14,476 nucleotides of DNA, from contig DASRHK010000074.1 in assembly GCA_035650495.1 (NCBI GenBank), positions 1-14,476 on the forward strand, written 5' to 3'. The first letter of the stretch is position 1. Every line of letters starts with the position of its first letter. This document shows, piece after piece, positions 6,979 through 13,979 of the stretch. Under the pieces are notes generated by a model that was not told the origin of the DNA, made no database searches, and was given only the letters and a program-made list of their open reading frames with translations. The stretch is from DASRHK01 sp035650495 (GTDB taxonomy: Bacteria > Pseudomonadota > Gammaproteobacteria > Nevskiales > Nevskiaceae). Both the position numbers and the translations under genes were made by a program.

Positions 6979-7724
6979 GTGAGCTTGCCCTTGCGCAGCA
7001 CGTGATAGAAGCCTTGCGCGTCCGGCGCGCCCAGCGACTGCACGAGGTTCTGCACCATCGGCGGCGATCCGGGCTTCACCTTGATCTTGAGGTCGACGTT
7101 GTACGCCTGGTCGGCGTCGACGTCGACGTTGCCGCTGGCATCGATAGGACCGGAGATCGACTCGATCTTGAGCGTGATCTTGCCGGCGTCGGTCGTGGCG
7201 GTGCCGCGGAAATTGCCAAGCACGATCGGGTCTTTCGCGAGCGTCCACGAAAGCCCTTCGACGTTGATCACGCCCTCGACGCTCGCAGCCTTGCCGTCCT
7301 TGAGGCGCAGCGATTGCAGATCCGCCGAGACCTGGCCTTCGATCGGCAGGAATCCTTGCCCCACCGCGGAGAACAGCGTCCGCGCGCTGCCCGAAGCGCG
7401 CACGTCGCCGAGCGAGGTGCCCCAAGGCGCGAGCGAGACGCGGCCGCGGACGACGGCGGGTGTCGAGGTTTCGAAGTCGGCGAGCACGCGCGCGGTGAGG
7501 AGCCCGAGCGGATGCAGCGTCCAATGCAGCTCCTGCCACGCGGGTCGACCCTGCACGCCGATGCCGGCCACCGATCCATGGAGCAGGGTGCCGTCGACGC
7601 CGAACAGCTCGACCTTTGCGGCCTTCGGAGCGAGCCACGCGTACAGCGCGCCAGCCGGAGCCTGCGCGATGAACGTGAGGAGGAAGGCGATCGTGCCGGC
7701 AGCGACGAGATGCTTGCGCTTCAC
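6975..7724 (-). CDS. gspN: Type II secretion system protein GspN
   Basis: The 249-residue protein has one N-terminal membrane segment (about residues 7-29) followed by a periplasmic domain of beta-rich, low-complexity character. Family-like features are the LYAWLAPKAAKVELFGVDGTLLHGS opening region (positions about 27-51 of the protein), LHWTLHPLGLL, and repeated short strands built around G-x-V-x-V/L patterns. GspN is a non-universal T2SS component present in some Proteobacteria; its role is poorly defined and it is thought to act with the inner-membrane platform. ATG 7724 overlaps the gspM stop by four bases, and the stop overlaps the GTG of nudJ. Its position immediately after gspM is the standard one. 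The alternative, a generic DUF-type periplasmic protein, is unlikely in this context. Confidence 0.9.
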   Translation of the reverse strand: MKRKHLVAAGTIAFLLTFIAQAPAGALYAWLAPKAAKVELFGVDGTLLHGSVAGIGVQGRPAWQELHWTLHPLGLLTARVLADFETSTPAVVRGRVSLAPWGTSLGDVRASGSARTLFSAVGQGFLPIEGQVSADLQSLRLKDGKAASVEGVINVEGLSWTLAKDPIVLGNFRGTATTDAGKITLKIESISGPIDASGNVDVDADQAYNVDLKIKVKPGSPPMVQNLVQSLGAPDAQGFYHVLRKGKLT

Positions 7725-8218
7725 GGCCGCACCAGTGAGAGACGTGCGTTCACCACGCCGTCTCCCTTGCGCTCGAGCTCCGCCGAAGCGACGACGATGC
7801 CGTACTGCGTCTGCACGAGGTTGAGCCAGGTCACCAGCGAATCGAACGGGACTTCGTTGATCCAGATCTTCACGCTGCGCTCACCCTCGTCGGGCTCGAT
7901 GCGCTCGTACTGCTTGCCGAGCTCCGGCCGATGCGCGGCCTGATCGACCGCGGAGAGCAGCGGCAGGTTGCGCGTCGCGCCACCACCGGCGCCGCGATTG
8001 CCCTCGACGTCGACTGCGATGGCTTCGAGGCGATTGGCGAGCGTGCGCGTCTGCTGCAGGTCGAGCTCGGCGCGATGGCGCGCCTTCTGCAGCGGCGACC
8101 AGATCGCGCTGTAGAAGATGAACAGCGCGACGAACACCGCGCCGGCGATCAGGATCTGGCGCTCGCGCGGCAGTCGCGCGTTCCACCACTGCATGAACTG
8201 CTCGAGATAAGGCTTCAT
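7721..8218 (-). CDS. gspM: Type II secretion system protein GspM
   Basis: The 165-residue bitopic protein has a short cytoplasmic N-terminus with the conserved LPRERQ motif (residues 16-21). One transmembrane helix follows (about 22-40, ILIAGAVFVALFIFYSAIW), then a coiled-coil-like segment (about 43-70), then a small periplasmic ferredoxin-like domain. The latter includes the family-typical VPFDSLVTWLNLVQTQYGI stretch. GspM pairs with GspL and GspC in the inner-membrane assembly platform and is thought to stabilise GspL and help place the pseudopilus. It overlaps gspL upstream and gspN downstream by four bases each, so the three products are likely made in step. Length fits the family. Confidence 0.95.
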   Translation of the reverse strand: MKPYLEQFMQWWNARLPRERQILIAGAVFVALFIFYSAIWSPLQKARHRAELDLQQTRTLANRLEAIAVDVEGNRGAGGGATRNLPLLSAVDQAAHRPELGKQYERIEPDEGERSVKIWINEVPFDSLVTWLNLVQTQYGIVVASAELERKGDGVVNARLSLVRP

Positions 8219-9423
8219 GTCGTGGTGAGCTTCACGCGGATCTGCACGCCGTTGGTGCCGGCGTTGACGTTGTCGCGATCCATGCGCGTGCCCGGATGCT
8301 GGTCGAACCAGGCCTGCAGCGCGTCGACCGCCTGGAGATCCTGGCCGGTGAGATTGAGATAGAGCGCGCCCTCGCGGAATTGGACGCTCTGCACCGAAAG
8401 CCCGGGCACAGCGGAGAGCGCGGAAGCGGCGGGCTCGAGCAGCTTCAGCATGCCGCCGCCGGTGCCGGCGGATTTCATCGCCTTCAGCTTGGAATCGAGC
8501 TGCGAGCCGAGATCGCCGACGATGCGCGTTTCCTCCGGGAACAGCTGCTGGAAGCGCTGCACGTTGTGCTGGTTCTGCGCGTCGGCTTCATGGCGCATGC
8601 GATAGGTCTGCACGCCGGTCGCCGCGAACGTCGCGACGATCCAGCCGGCCGCGAGCGCTGCCGGCAGTTGCCAGGGTGCCCAATTGCGATGCAACTGCTC
8701 GCGAGCCGAGTAGGCGCCCTGCAGGAGATTGATCGCCTGCTCGGGCTTCCAGTGCTTGACCAGCACCTCGAGCGCGCTGCGATGACCGGGCAGGAGCTCG
8801 ATGGGTCGTCCGGCCGAAGAAAGGTCAGGATTGAAATCGCCCGCGAGCAGCACGCGCAGCGTGTAGCGGTTCTCCGGGTCGGCGATCTTCAGCACTGCGG
8901 CGAGATCTTCCGGCGCGCACGCAAATCCTCGGAACGGGCCGGTGCGCGCGGTGAGCTCGCCGGCTTCGGCGAGCAGATGGATGCGATCGTCCTCGACCCA
9001 TGGCAGCGCGAGCTGTTCCGGAACCAGCGCCTCCGGACGCAAGCCCGCTTCGGTGAGCGGCGCGAGCCACGCATCCATCCGCGACTTGGCGACGACGGCG
9101 ACCGGATAGCCGCCGGCGGCCTGCCGTGGACCGAGCGCGAAGTGCAGCACGTCGACGTCTTCGGCGAGCTGATCTTCCAGCGCGTACGGCGCGGCCTGCA
9201 GGACTTTCTGCGGCGAGCGGGCGGGGACGTCGACGGTCGCCAGGCGCACGTCGGCCGCCGCCACGAACACGACGACGGATTTACCGGTCGCGCGTGCGGC
9301 GAGATCGGTCAGCGGCGCGCTCACGTTCTGTGCGCCGCCGGTGGGCGTCCACAGCGTCGCCGCGACGACGCCGTTTGGCGCCTGGTCGCGCCAGCGGATG
9401 AACAGGGTGTCTTTGGAGGGCAC
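8215..9423 (-). CDS. gspL: Type II secretion system protein GspL
   Basis: This 402-residue platform protein recruits the GspE ATPase to the membrane. The N-terminal cytoplasmic actin-like domain covers about residues 1-235 and includes the family-typical APYALEDQLAEDVDVLHFAL (78-97) and INLLQGAYSARE (231-242). A single transmembrane helix follows (about 253-275), then a periplasmic ferredoxin-like domain with VPGLSVQSVQFREGALYLNL. I chose the GTG at 9423 because it lies two bases after the gspK stop and the N-terminus aligns with the family. The frame remains open up to about 10260, but that stretch is the antisense-like shadow of gspK. No strong Shine-Dalgarno is visible, so translational coupling to gspK is probable. 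It overlaps gspM by four bases. Confidence 0.95.
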   Translation of the reverse strand: MPSKDTLFIRWRDQAPNGVVAATLWTPTGGAQNVSAPLTDLAARATGKSVVVFVAAADVRLATVDVPARSPQKVLQAAPYALEDQLAEDVDVLHFALGPRQAAGGYPVAVVAKSRMDAWLAPLTEAGLRPEALVPEQLALPWVEDDRIHLLAEAGELTARTGPFRGFACAPEDLAAVLKIADPENRYTLRVLLAGDFNPDLSSAGRPIELLPGHRSALEVLVKHWKPEQAINLLQGAYSAREQLHRNWAPWQLPAALAAGWIVATFAATGVQTYRMRHEADAQNQHNVQRFQQLFPEETRIVGDLGSQLDSKLKAMKSAGTGGGMLKLLEPAASALSAVPGLSVQSVQFREGALYLNLTGQDLQAVDALQAWFDQHPGTRMDRDNVNAGTNGVQIRVKLTTT

Positions 9424-9425
9424 GG

Positions 9426-10397
9426 CTAGTCGATGTCTTGGCTGCGGCTGATGACTGCCGGCAGGGCGCCGTTCTGCTTCGGTGGTCGATGGACGACACT
9501 GTACAGCGCGAGGTGGCTGCTGCCAATGAACGCCTCGCCGTGGAGCAGGAAATATTCCGTGTGCGTGGTGATGCCGGTCGGCCCGACATCGCTCGCCGGA
9601 TTGGCGGCGGCGAAGTGATCGTTCCAGAACGCGGTTTCGCCGCCATCTTCGATCGGCTTCTCGATCCGGTCCTGCGCGAACTGCGCGAGGCTCGAGTTGC
9701 CGGACGCGCTGAGCGACATCAGCACCGGCAGCGGCGCGGTGTTGATGTTGATCTTGGTGCCCTGCTCGGGCAACACACAGACGTAATCGCGCAGCCCGAG
9801 ATAGATCTCCTTGGTGACGCCTTTGATCGCCAGCAGCTCCGTCACGCTGGTCATGATGTGATTGGCGGCGCGATACGGCGGGGTCAGCGTGGTGTATTCG
9901 CTGTCCTCGGCGCCGCCGAAGCCCATCGGCTGATCGTCCTGATCGATCCAGTCGTGGATCGCTTCGGCGAGCCCGTCGGTCGGAGCCTGCTTCACGGCGT
10001 CGATGCTCTGGACCAGACGCTGGAATTGCGCCTTGTATTTCAGGAACACCGGATCCTGCTCGTTGGCGCCGAGCCCGAGATTGTTCAGGTTGAAGCGGCC
10101 CTGCAGATCGGTCACGCCGCCCTGCAGGTTGCCTTCGTCGACGGGTAGGACGCGCTCGCCCTTGGCCCATTCTTCGCCGAGATAGTCGATCTTGGAATTC
10201 TGCTGATCGAGCATCAGCAGCGACTTCACCCAGGTCTCGATGCCGTCGGCGTACCACCACGCGCGCTCGGTGTCGGAAAGCGTGGAGGCGCGATGGATCG
10301 ACAGATTGGTCGACGACAGCATCGCCGCCGCGACGATGGCCGCGAGCGCGATGACGAGCACCGCGGTGATGAGGGCGACGCCGCGCTGCTTCAACAT
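9426..10397 (-). CDS. gspK: Minor pseudopilin GspK (type II secretion)
   Basis: The 323-residue protein begins MLKQRG-VALITAVLVIALAA. That is a prepilin peptidase site after Gly6 followed by a hydrophobic helix, without the Glu at mature position 5. Absence of Glu5 is normal for GspK, which sits at the very tip of the pseudopilus with GspI and GspJ. The large insert typical of GspK is present, including ERAWWYADGIETWVKSLL, DLQGRFNLNNL, a helical region with AIHDWIDQDDQP and the helix-hairpin-helix-like LLAIKGVTKEIYLGLRDYV. The start overlaps the gspJ stop by seven bases, and the gspL GTG lies two bases after its stop. Size fits the family. Confidence 0.96.
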   Translation of the reverse strand: MLKQRGVALITAVLVIALAAIVAAAMLSSTNLSIHRASTLSDTERAWWYADGIETWVKSLLMLDQQNSKIDYLGEEWAKGERVLPVDEGNLQGGVTDLQGRFNLNNLGLGANEQDPVFLKYKAQFQRLVQSIDAVKQAPTDGLAEAIHDWIDQDDQPMGFGGAEDSEYTTLTPPYRAANHIMTSVTELLAIKGVTKEIYLGLRDYVCVLPEQGTKININTAPLPVLMSLSASGNSSLAQFAQDRIEKPIEDGGETAFWNDHFAAANPASDVGPTGITTHTEYFLLHGEAFIGSSHLALYSVVHRPPKQNGALPAVISRSQDID

Positions 10398-11062
10398 GGC
10401 GAGCCGTTGCTATGGAGGATGACGTTGCCGCCGGTCGTCTGCTGCTGGCACGTGCTGTCGATGCCCGATTTGAACAAGAACCGAAGCTGGCCCCAGTCGC
10501 GCGTCTTCAGCGTGATCTCGACTGCAGTCGGCGGCGAGACCGACGTCGTGCTGACGTTGAGCGAGTTGAGCGGCGGCCAGTTCGGCTGCCAGCTGCCGTC
10601 GGGACCGAAGAAGCGCCAGCCGATGTCGTCGACGCCTTCGAGCACCACGAGCTCGATCGGCTCCGCGCCTTGCACGCGATCGAGCACCCGCCAGCTGTCG
10701 CGCAGGAGCTTCGACTCGTTGACGCGATAGCTCACGCGCTCCTGCGACGAGCGCGGCTGGAACAACGGATTGCGCCAGCCGCCGCGCGTGAACTCGAGCA
10801 CCGGCGCGCTCGGCGTCACGTAGAGCGCGGGCATTTGATCGCCGTACGGATCGCGCACCGGGCGATTGCGGATCTGCTGGAAATCGCCGCGCATGCGCAT
10901 ATAGGCCTTCTGCAGCGTGGCGATGCGGTCGAGCCGATCCTCGATCACGCGGCGCTGATTCAGGACGCTGTTCAAGCCGCCGTAGGCGAGCACCGCGACG
11001 ATCGCGAAGATCGCGATCGCGATCAGGAGCTCGAGCAGCGTGAACCCGCGGTTCGTTCTCAC
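10391..11062 (-). CDS. gspJ: Minor pseudopilin GspJ (type II secretion)
   Basis: The 223-residue protein starts MRTNRG-FTLLELLIAIAIFAIVAV, a type IV prepilin signal cut after Gly6 with Glu at mature position 5, followed by the pseudopilin helix. Downstream family features are the region around IATLQKAYMRMRGDFQQI, the RPVRDPYGD segment and EFTRGGWRNPL, which are characteristic of GspJ. It forms the tip complex with GspI and GspK and is processed by GspO, which is not in the window. It overlaps gspI by four bases and gspK by seven. The carboxy end has two cysteines (in STCQQQ and at the last residue) that could form a disulfide; this is inference. Confidence 0.96.
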   Translation of the reverse strand: MRTNRGFTLLELLIAIAIFAIVAVLAYGGLNSVLNQRRVIEDRLDRIATLQKAYMRMRGDFQQIRNRPVRDPYGDQMPALYVTPSAPVLEFTRGGWRNPLFQPRSSQERVSYRVNESKLLRDSWRVLDRVQGAEPIELVVLEGVDDIGWRFFGPDGSWQPNWPPLNSLNVSTTSVSPPTAVEITLKTRDWGQLRFLFKSGIDSTCQQQTTGGNVILHSNGSPC

Positions 11063-11433
11063 GGCGAGCGACCGACGCCGGAGACGAACGACGAGAGGCT
11101 CGCAGCGTCGCCGTTGCGTCCCTGCGCCTGTACATGGATGTCGACGCGGCGCAGGTTCGGGTCGGCGGTGGCGGTGACTTCAGCGTTCCAGTGCCATTTG
11201 GCGCCGCCCATCTCTTCGTCGCCATCGCTCTTGCCGATGGCGGGGAACGTCGGCGCGAGCTCGATCTCGGTGAGCCGGTTGTGCGCGACGAAGATCGCGA
11301 TCGTGCGCTGCTTGAGCTGGCCCGCGTTGTCGGCGTAGCGCGCCATGCCGGCGATGATCGCGCCGAGCCCGATCGCGAGCACCGCGACCGCGACCAGGAC
11401 CTCGATCAGCGTGAAGCCGCGCGCGATGCGCAC
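11059..11433 (-). CDS. gspI: Minor pseudopilin GspI (type II secretion)
   Basis: The 124-residue product starts MRIARG-FTLIEVLVAVAVLAIGL, with prepilin peptidase cleavage after Gly6, Phe at mature position 1 and Glu at 5. The remainder (QRTIAIFVAHNRLTEIEL and the GGAKWHWNAEV and DPNLRRVDIHV strands) fits GspI, which nucleates the pseudopilus tip with GspJ and GspK. The start is the GTG at 11433, one base after the gspH stop. The frame is open further upstream to about 11862, but that stretch is an arginine- and serine-rich shadow of gspH. It overlaps gspJ by four bases. There is no clear Shine-Dalgarno, so coupling to gspH translation is likely. Confidence 0.95.
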   Translation of the reverse strand: MRIARGFTLIEVLVAVAVLAIGLGAIIAGMARYADNAGQLKQRTIAIFVAHNRLTEIELAPTFPAIGKSDGDEEMGGAKWHWNAEVTATADPNLRRVDIHVQAQGRNGDAASLSSFVSGVGRSP

Positions 11434-11434
11434 G

Positions 11435-11944
11435 TTACTGATCGAAGCGCTGCTTGCGCAGGCGCCCGAGCGCGTCGCCTTCGAGGCGGATGTACGGCTG
11501 GTAGCCGTGCGCGTGCAGGTCCAGCCGGAACGGGCTCGCATCGCCGCTCGACAGCAGGAGCACCTGCGGCTCGGCGGCGTTCTTGCCACCGGCCGGTGGA
11601 ACGGTGCGGCCTTCGACGGAAAGGTCGATGTACAGCGCGCCGGGCAGGGGACGCTCGCGCAGCGGGCCGGCCTCGAACGGCTGCCAGCCGCTGCCTTGAT
11701 TGAGCACGAGGAATTCGTAACCGTCCGGCGTGTAGCGCCAGCCGAGCTCGAGGCCTTGCACTTCGGCGTCCTCGACGGCGAGCGCGAACAGCTGATGCAG
11801 GCGCTCGCCTTCGTTGTCGAGCTGGCTGTCGAGCGTGCGGTTGCCGAGCGAGAGCGCGGCAAAGGTGATGATGATCCCGATGATCAGGACGACGACGAGG
11901 ATCTCGATGAGCGTGAAGCCTCGCGCCGCACGCGCGCGGTTCAC
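11435..11944 (-). CDS. gspH: Minor pseudopilin GspH (type II secretion)
   Basis: The 169-residue product starts with GTG 11944 and reads MNRARAARG-FTLIEILVVVLIIGI, with the prepilin peptidase site after Gly9 and Glu at mature position 5. The region LHQLFALAVEDAEVQGLELG and the strand-rich C-terminal half (GYEFLVLNQGSGWQPFEAG) fit GspH, the minor pseudopilin that links the tip complex to the GspG filament. The GTG overlaps the gspG TGA as GTGA. The frame continues upstream to about 12073, but that stretch only shadows gspG. gspI begins one base after the stop. Confidence 0.95.
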   Translation of the reverse strand: MNRARAARGFTLIEILVVVLIIGIIITFAALSLGNRTLDSQLDNEGERLHQLFALAVEDAEVQGLELGWRYTPDGYEFLVLNQGSGWQPFEAGPLRERPLPGALYIDLSVEGRTVPPAGGKNAAEPQVLLLSSGDASPFRLDLHAHGYQPYIRLEGDALGRLRKQRFDQ

Positions 11945-12384
11945 CCGCCCAAGTCCCAATTCCCGATGTCGGACTCGTAGCCTTCGCCGCCGGGCTTGCC
12001 GTCCTTGCCGTAGCTGAACAGGTCGAACTCGCCGTGCGAGCCGGGGGTGATGTAGTTGTACGGGTTGCCCCAAGGGTCCTTGGGCAGCTGCTTGATGTAG
12101 GGCTCGCGCCAGTTGCGCGCCGCCGGATCGCCGCCGGGTTTCTGCACCAGCGCTTCCAAGCCCTGCTGCGTGCTCGGATAATAGAAGTTATCCAGCTTGT
12201 ACATGTTGAGGGCCGCCTCGATCGCGCGGATGTCCTGCTTGGCGGCGGCCACGCGCGCGTCCTCGGGCTTGCTCATGATGTTGGGCACGACGACCGCGGC
12301 GAGGATGCCGAGGATCACGACCACGACCATGATTTCGATCAGCGTGAAGCCGGCGTTACGACGACGCGTCATTGGATTTGGCAT
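11941..12384 (-). CDS. gspG: Major pseudopilin GspG (type II secretion)
   Basis: The 147-residue product carries the prepilin signal RRRNAG-FTLIEIMVVVVILGIL with cleavage after Gly12 and Glu at mature position 5. The rest matches the major pseudopilin: VVPNIMSKPEDARVAAAKQD, the helix ALNMYKLDNFYYPSTQQGLE, and the C-terminal loop DPWGNPYNY followed by Asp/Gly-rich residues, where the family binds calcium. GspG polymerises into the piston-like pseudopilus that pushes folded substrates through the GspD secretin. Two in-frame ATGs are possible, at 12384 and 12372; neither has a convincing Shine-Dalgarno, and 12384 is kept because the leader is of usual length. It is the first gene of the minus-strand operon and is divergent from the rhombosortase gene. 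Confidence 0.97.
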   Translation of the reverse strand: MPNPMTRRRNAGFTLIEIMVVVVILGILAAVVVPNIMSKPEDARVAAAKQDIRAIEAALNMYKLDNFYYPSTQQGLEALVQKPGGDPAARNWREPYIKQLPKDPWGNPYNYITPGSHGEFDLFSYGKDGKPGGEGYESDIGNWDLGG

Positions 12385-12453
12385 CGGATGAGTGAAGTGA
12401 AAACCGAGAGGGACGACCGCGGGCCTATGATAACAAACGGTCCCGGAAGTTCC
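12385..12453. promoter_or_regulatory. Presumed divergent promoter region, gspG operon and rrtA
   Basis: The ten-gene minus-strand operon and the plus-strand rrtA-fabD pair must both be transcribed from about here. The only AT-rich pocket in this GC-rich stretch is at 12425-12437. It contains TATGAT on the plus strand (12426-12431) and TATCAT on the minus strand (12432-12427), each one mismatch from the sigma70 -10 consensus and overlapping. No good -35 is visible for either. If the plus-strand hexamer is used, translation of rrtA would have to begin at the GTG at 12454. Location is supported by layout; the exact elements are uncertain. Confidence 0.3.
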
Positions 12454-13056
12454 GTGTTCGCCGACCCGCGCGTGTGGGTGGTTCCGCTCATCCTGATGGC
12501 GGTCATGGCACTGCTCGAGCTCGGCGGCGATCCGGTCCGTGACGCGTTGCGCTTCGACCGGCTCGCCGTCCAGTCCGGCGAGCTCTGGCGCCTGCTCTCC
12601 GACAACTTCGTCCACCTGTCGTGGTGGCACCTGTTCCTGAACGAGCTCGGCGTGCTGGTCTTCGTCCTGCTGTGTCCCGAGCCGATCGAGTGGACCGTCT
12701 GGCTGCGCCGGCTCGTGCTGCTCGGGCTCGGCATGAGCGCGGGGCTCTATTTCGCGGCGCCGAAGCTGACGCACTACGTCGGACTGTCCGGTGTGATGCA
12801 TGGGCTCTTCGTGCTCGGCCTCGGCCGACAAGTCCTGCAGAAGGACCTCATCGCGCTCGGCTGCCTTGCGTACCTGATCGGCAAGCTCGGATGGGAGCTC
12901 TTCGCCGGCGCGCCGGTCTCGGACGAAGCTGCGATCGGCGGCCGCGTCGCGCTCGAGTCGCACCTGTGGGGCGCGATCTCGGCGGTCGTCTACGGCGCGA
13001 TCTTCGGCTCGTTCAAGCGGCTCGAAACCTTTTCGTTGCGGAGAAAGAACCAGTGA
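12427..13056 (+). CDS. rrtA: Rhombosortase (rhomboid-type intramembrane serine protease for GlyGly-CTERM proteins)
   Basis: The 209-residue, multi-membrane-span protein is a rhomboid relative with rhombosortase hallmarks. They are LLSDNFVHLSWWHLFLNELG (His63, His68 and Asn72), the nucleophile Ser121 in GLSGVMHGLF, and the catalytic His179 in ESHLWGA. The early RFDRLAVQSGELWRLL is also family-typical. Rhombosortases cleave the C-terminal GlyGly-CTERM anchor of secreted proteins, which in studied bacteria travel through T2SS; here the gene is back-to-back with gspG. Three starts are in frame: ATG 12388, only three bases from the gspG start; ATG 12427 with GAGAGGGA 13 bases upstream; and GTG 12454 with GGAAG close by. 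I prefer 12427, without certainty. The stop overlaps the fabD GTG (GTGA). Confidence 0.88.
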   Translation: MITNGPGSSVFADPRVWVVPLILMAVMALLELGGDPVRDALRFDRLAVQSGELWRLLSDNFVHLSWWHLFLNELGVLVFVLLCPEPIEWTVWLRRLVLLGLGMSAGLYFAAPKLTHYVGLSGVMHGLFVLGLGRQVLQKDLIALGCLAYLIGKLGWELFAGAPVSDEAAIGGRVALESHLWGAISAVVYGAIFGSFKRLETFSLRRKNQ

Positions 13057-13979
13057 AATACGCGATGGTGTTCCCGGGCCAGGGATCGCAATCGGTCGGC
13101 ATGCTGGGCGCGCTCGACGCGCCCGAGGTCGCTGCTACGTTTTCCGAAGCGTCGTCCGCGCTCGGCTGGGATGTCGCGACGCTGGTGAAGTCGGGCCCCG
13201 AAGCGCAGCTCAATCGCACGGAGTTCACCCAGCCTGCGCTGCTGGCAGCCGGCATCGCTGTGTGGCGCGTGTGGCGGAAGCAAGATCAGCCATCGCCCGT
13301 CGCGCTCGCGGGTCACAGCCTCGGCGAATACACGGCGCTCGTCGCAGCAGGCAGCCTCGAATTCGCCGACGCGCTCAAGCTCGTCCAGCTGCGCGGCAAG
13401 CTGATGCAGGCCGCAGTCCCGGAAGGCACCGGCGGCATGGCGGCGATGATCGGGCTCGACGACGCCGGCGTGGAGAAGCTTTGCGCCGGCTTTGGCGGCG
13501 GCGTCCTCGAGCCGGTGAATTACAACGCGCCCGGACAGATCGTCGTCGCCGGCGAGCGTGCCGGCCTGGAATGGCTCGAGGCCAATGCCAAGGCCGCGGG
13601 TGCGCGAATGGTGATGCGGCTGCCGGTGAGCGTGCCCTCCCACTGCTCGCTGATGAAGGGCGCGGCCGACAAGCTCGCCGATCGGCTCGCGCAGGTGACC
13701 GTTCGCTCGCCGTCGATTCCGGTGCATCAGAATCTCGACGCCAAGGCGCGCGCGAATCCCGATGAGATCCGCCGCGCGCTGCATCAGCAGCTGTTCCGGC
13801 CCGTGCGCTGGACGTCGACGATCCAGGGTCTCGCGCAGCAGGGCGTCGGATTGTTCCTGGAATGCGGTCCCGGAAAAGTGCTGACCGGGCTCACCAAGCG
13901 CATCGCGCCGACGACGAAGTTCCTCGCGCTCGAAGACCCTGCGATGCACGCGCAGGCGCGGAGCCTGATCGCTAGCTGA
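13053..13979 (+). CDS. fabD: Malonyl-CoA:ACP transacylase FabD
   Basis: The 308-residue enzyme transfers malonyl from CoA to acyl carrier protein for fatty acid synthesis in the cytoplasm. Motifs in order are FPGQGSQSVGM (residues 7-17), the nucleophile Ser89 in GHSLGEY, Arg114 in LRGKLMQ that holds the malonyl carboxylate, NYNAPGQIVVAG (156-167), and the catalytic His197 in VPSHCSLM. Length equals that of E. coli FabD. The GTG at 13053 is chosen because it gives the standard MKYAMVFPGQGSQ start and overlaps the rhombosortase TGA, with GGAG about ten bases upstream. Unusually, none of plsX, fabH, fabG or acpP is next to it: rrtA precedes it and a convergent gene follows. It may be the sole copy or a second one. 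Confidence 0.95.
   Translation: MKYAMVFPGQGSQSVGMLGALDAPEVAATFSEASSALGWDVATLVKSGPEAQLNRTEFTQPALLAAGIAVWRVWRKQDQPSPVALAGHSLGEYTALVAAGSLEFADALKLVQLRGKLMQAAVPEGTGGMAAMIGLDDAGVEKLCAGFGGGVLEPVNYNAPGQIVVAGERAGLEWLEANAKAAGARMVMRLPVSVPSHCSLMKGAADKLADRLAQVTVRSPSIPVHQNLDAKARANPDEIRRALHQQLFRPVRWTSTIQGLAQQGVGLFLECGPGKVLTGLTKRIAPTTKFLALEDPAMHAQARSLIAS

Noticed and set aside
9424..10260. N-terminal extension of gspL
   Set aside because: The frame is open, but it overlaps nearly all of gspK out of frame and has no homology; GTG 9423 gives a normal GspL.
10990..12360. Recurrent near-identical segment around the GFTLIE codons of gspG, H, I and J as a DNA repeat
   Set aside because: The similarity is explained by the shared prepilin signal of paralogous pseudopilins, not by a separate repeat element.
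12034..12426. Plus-strand extension of rhombosortase upstream to 12034
   Set aside because: It runs antisense to gspG and has no rhomboid features; the family-like region begins after about 12454.
11945..12963. N-terminal extensions of gspH (to 12073) and gspG (to 12963)
   Set aside because: These stretches shadow the neighbouring genes; the prepilin signal peptides fix the true starts close to FTLIE.
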